Of a stretch of DNA of 64,000 nucleotides, positions 62,932-64,000 are shown in pieces. The position numbers and the translations under genes are program-made. The notes below the pieces were generated by a model. It saw nothing but the letters and a program-made list of their open reading frames with translations. It did not search any database and had not been told where the DNA came from. Position 1 is the first letter of the stretch. Every line of letters starts with the position of its first letter. The stretch lies in the NCBI GenBank assembly GCA_046160305.1, contig JBJXGX010000116.1, positions 1-64,000 of the forward strand, in the 5' to 3' direction. The DNA is from SHXR01 sp046160305. GTDB taxonomy: Bacteria; Pseudomonadota; Gammaproteobacteria; Burkholderiales; SG8-39.

Positions 62932-63393
62932 TCACGCGAGCCGATGTCCCTCGGCCGCGACGATGCCGTCAAGATAGCCGTTCGCGGACGAATAGATCGT
63001 CAGGGCCCTGCGCCTCGGCGCAGGGCTGAACGACACATGTACCCATCGGCCAAATTCCAGAATAATCTGGTCGTAGTCGACCGTCGAGTTGACGATCGCG
63101 ATGGCGACCTGAATGGGTTCGCCGAATCCGGTGCAAACGAAATCGGCGGCCAGTCCCTGTTGGTGCTGCGAACCGGGCGTGCCGCCCACGATGCGGTTAA
63201 GCTCGGGACAGCGGTACCCGCTCGAGATTTCGATGGCCGAACCCAACACGACTTGAATCGAATCAAGGCCTGATGCAAGTCGGCGCAAGTTCGGGAGCAG
63301 TGACGAAGGCGGCGAGTTGTCGATGCCGCGTGCGATCGCGGTCTCGGAGTAGCAGAGTGATTCGATCGTGATCGGTGTCGGCCCGATCGACAT
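62932..63393 (-). CDS. M15-type zinc D-Ala-D-Ala carboxypeptidase-like protein
   Basis: This is a 153-residue single-domain protein of the peptidase M15 (M15_3) family, which cleaves peptidoglycan peptides. SSGYRCPELNRIVGG, SQHQQGLAADF with the first His and Asp zinc ligands, and WVHVSF with the second His fit the fold. It has no signal peptide, like phage endolysins and their chromosomal relatives, but no other phage gene is near. The start is ATG at 63393; a GTG at 63444 would add a peptide with two QTHPD repeats. It sits between argB and the nucleotidase, in the opposite direction. Confidence 0.82.
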   Translation of the reverse strand: MSIGPTPITIESLCYSETAIARGIDNSPPSSLLPNLRRLASGLDSIQVVLGSAIEISSGYRCPELNRIVGGTPGSQHQQGLAADFVCTGFGEPIQVAIAIVNSTVDYDQIILEFGRWVHVSFSPAPRRRALTIYSSANGYLDGIVAAEGHRLA

Positions 63394-63397
63394 GGCG

Positions 63398-63431
63398 TCC
63401 GGATGTGTCTGACGGTCTGGATGTGTTTGAC
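63398..63431 (-). repeat. Direct repeat before the M15 peptidase gene
   Basis: Two 16-bp units (63398-63413 and 63416-63431) match at 14 positions with an 18-bp period, ending 4 bp before the ATG at 63393. They could be operator half-sites or, if translation begins at GTG 63444, two copies of a coding hexapeptide. Confidence 0.55.
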
Positions 63432-63519
63432 TATTGGTGCGCACACGCTGATTCTATTCGCACTGGAGAGCCGCGCTGCCCCGGCGCCCGCATAGAGACC
63501 CGCCGATTCGAGCCCGCTG

Positions 63520-64000
63520 ATGCTTCGACCCACCTGGGTATTTGACCTCGACAATACCCTTCACGATGCACGTCCCTTGATTCTTCCGCACATCGATCGG
63601 TCGATGACGCGTTATGTCGCTGAACATCTCGCGATCGACGAGGGCGCCGCAAACGCGCTACGGATCAAATTTTGGCGGGAGCATGGTGCGACATTGACCG
63701 GTTTGATGCGTCATCACGGCACCGACCCGCATCACTTTCTGTGGAATACCCATCAGTTTCCGGACCTCGAAAGGATGCTGATCTCGGAGGGCACCCTGCG
63801 TCAAACCTTGCGGCGGCTGCCTGGGCGGCGCATCGTGTTTTCCAACGCACCATTGTTCTATGTCGAGGCGGTGATCGAATTGCTCGGTATCGATCATCTG
63901 TTTGACGCGGTCTATAGCATCGAGTCGGTTGGTTTTCGATCGAAGCCGTCAGCCGTCGGCTTTCGCGCGGTGCTCGCCGCCGAACGGGTCGACCCGCGCG
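63520..64000 (+). CDS. Pyrimidine 5'-nucleotidase of the HAD family (truncated by the window)
   Basis: The first 160 residues of a HAD-superfamily phosphatase are present, and the frame stays open to the right edge. Motif I is DLDNTL (residues 8-13 of MLRPTWVFDLDN...), motif II is FSNAP with the Ser, and the motif III Lys lies in GFRSKPS. The HAD cap and the argB context point to the pyrimidine 5'-nucleotidase (SDT1/YjjG-like) usually found here in betaproteobacteria. slmA often follows, but lies outside the window. The start is ATG at 63520. Confidence 0.85.
   Translation, partial: MLRPTWVFDLDNTLHDARPLILPHIDRSMTRYVAEHLAIDEGAANALRIKFWREHGATLTGLMRHHGTDPHHFLWNTHQFPDLERMLISEGTLRQTLRRLPGRRIVFSNAPLFYVEAVIELLGIDHLFDAVYSIESVGFRSKPSAVGFRAVLAAERVDPR

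Noticed and set aside
62932..63393. M15 peptidase as a prophage remnant
   Set aside because: It is single, flanked by conserved housekeeping genes, with no other phage-like gene or altered composition.
1..64000. CRISPR arrays, rRNA, tRNA and insertion sequences
   Set aside because: No repeat-spacer pattern, cloverleaf, ribosomal RNA stretch, transposase or long terminal inverted repeats were seen on reading through the window.

Overview
The window is about 60% G+C, densely coded chromosomal DNA, almost certainly from a betaproteobacterium (Burkholderiales/Nitrosomonadales-like). Evidence is gene order rather than any single gene: pilMNOPQ-aroK-aroB followed by gltB-gltD; glmU-glmS; metK, then an ahcY preceded by an S-adenosylhomocysteine riboswitch, then metF; two LpxL/HtrB-type acyltransferases-dapF-DUF484-xerC; hslV-hslU; and argB followed by a pyrimidine 5'-nucleotidase. 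I see no rRNA, tRNA, CRISPR array, insertion sequence or prophage. The last gene runs off the right edge.

Layout. 1-5260: type IV pilus assembly operon pilMNOPQ with operator-like dyads in front and a clean terminator behind. 5300-6920: shikimate pathway genes aroK and aroB. 7130-13350: glutamate synthase gltB and gltD. 13558-17487 (minus): a phosphonate-type ABC uptake operon phnD-phnC-phnE-phnE plus a DUF4124 protein, with no C-P lyase or other phosphonate catabolic genes nearby. 17618-20896: glmU and glmS, making UDP-GlcNAc. 20947-24333: a divergent pair, an Lrp/AsnC regulator and an AceE-type 2-oxoacid dehydrogenase E1, sharing a dyad that overlaps the regulator's start codon. 24429-38726: an accessory stretch with a DMT transporter, a D-2-hydroxyacid dehydrogenase, a VOC protein, a 1450-residue Lhr helicase, L-threonine aldolase, MFS and AI-2E transporters, a threonine/serine dehydratase-type PLP enzyme, a CysB-type regulator, a MATE pump and a TfoX-N protein. 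38727-39748: a gene-poor stretch with one probable small secreted protein and a strong terminator. 39749-42406 (minus): a NarL-type response regulator and hybrid histidine kinase pair. 42543-46411 (minus): methyl-cycle genes metK, ahcY and metF. 46573-50914: lipid A acyltransferases, dapF, DUF484 and xerC. 50937-52187: an RlmI-type methyltransferase. 52265-56600: a zinc-flavoured cluster (below). 56923-60410: a STAS protein and the HslVU protease. 60398-61833: a Dph6-like ATP pyrophosphatase fused to a CWC cysteine-rich domain, divergent from an Hsp20 gene with a sigma-32-like promoter. 62020-64000: argB, an M15 peptidase (minus) and the truncated nucleotidase.

The most interesting region is 52265-56600. 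A COG0523 (CobW/ZNG-type) metal-chaperone GTPase overlaps a DksA that has lost three of its four zinc-finger cysteines. Next comes an operon of a MacB/LolCDE-like ABC ATPase and permease, an 82-residue exported protein with four Cys and six His in its mature part, and a DUF3299-type exported protein with a CxxC. This resembles the zinc-regulated PA4063-PA4066 and ZrgABCDE loci of gammaproteobacteria as I recall them, but the small Cys/His protein stands where the usual periplasmic zinc-binding component would be. I propose a zinc-limitation module; that is an inference from content and order, and I found no Zur-like operator.
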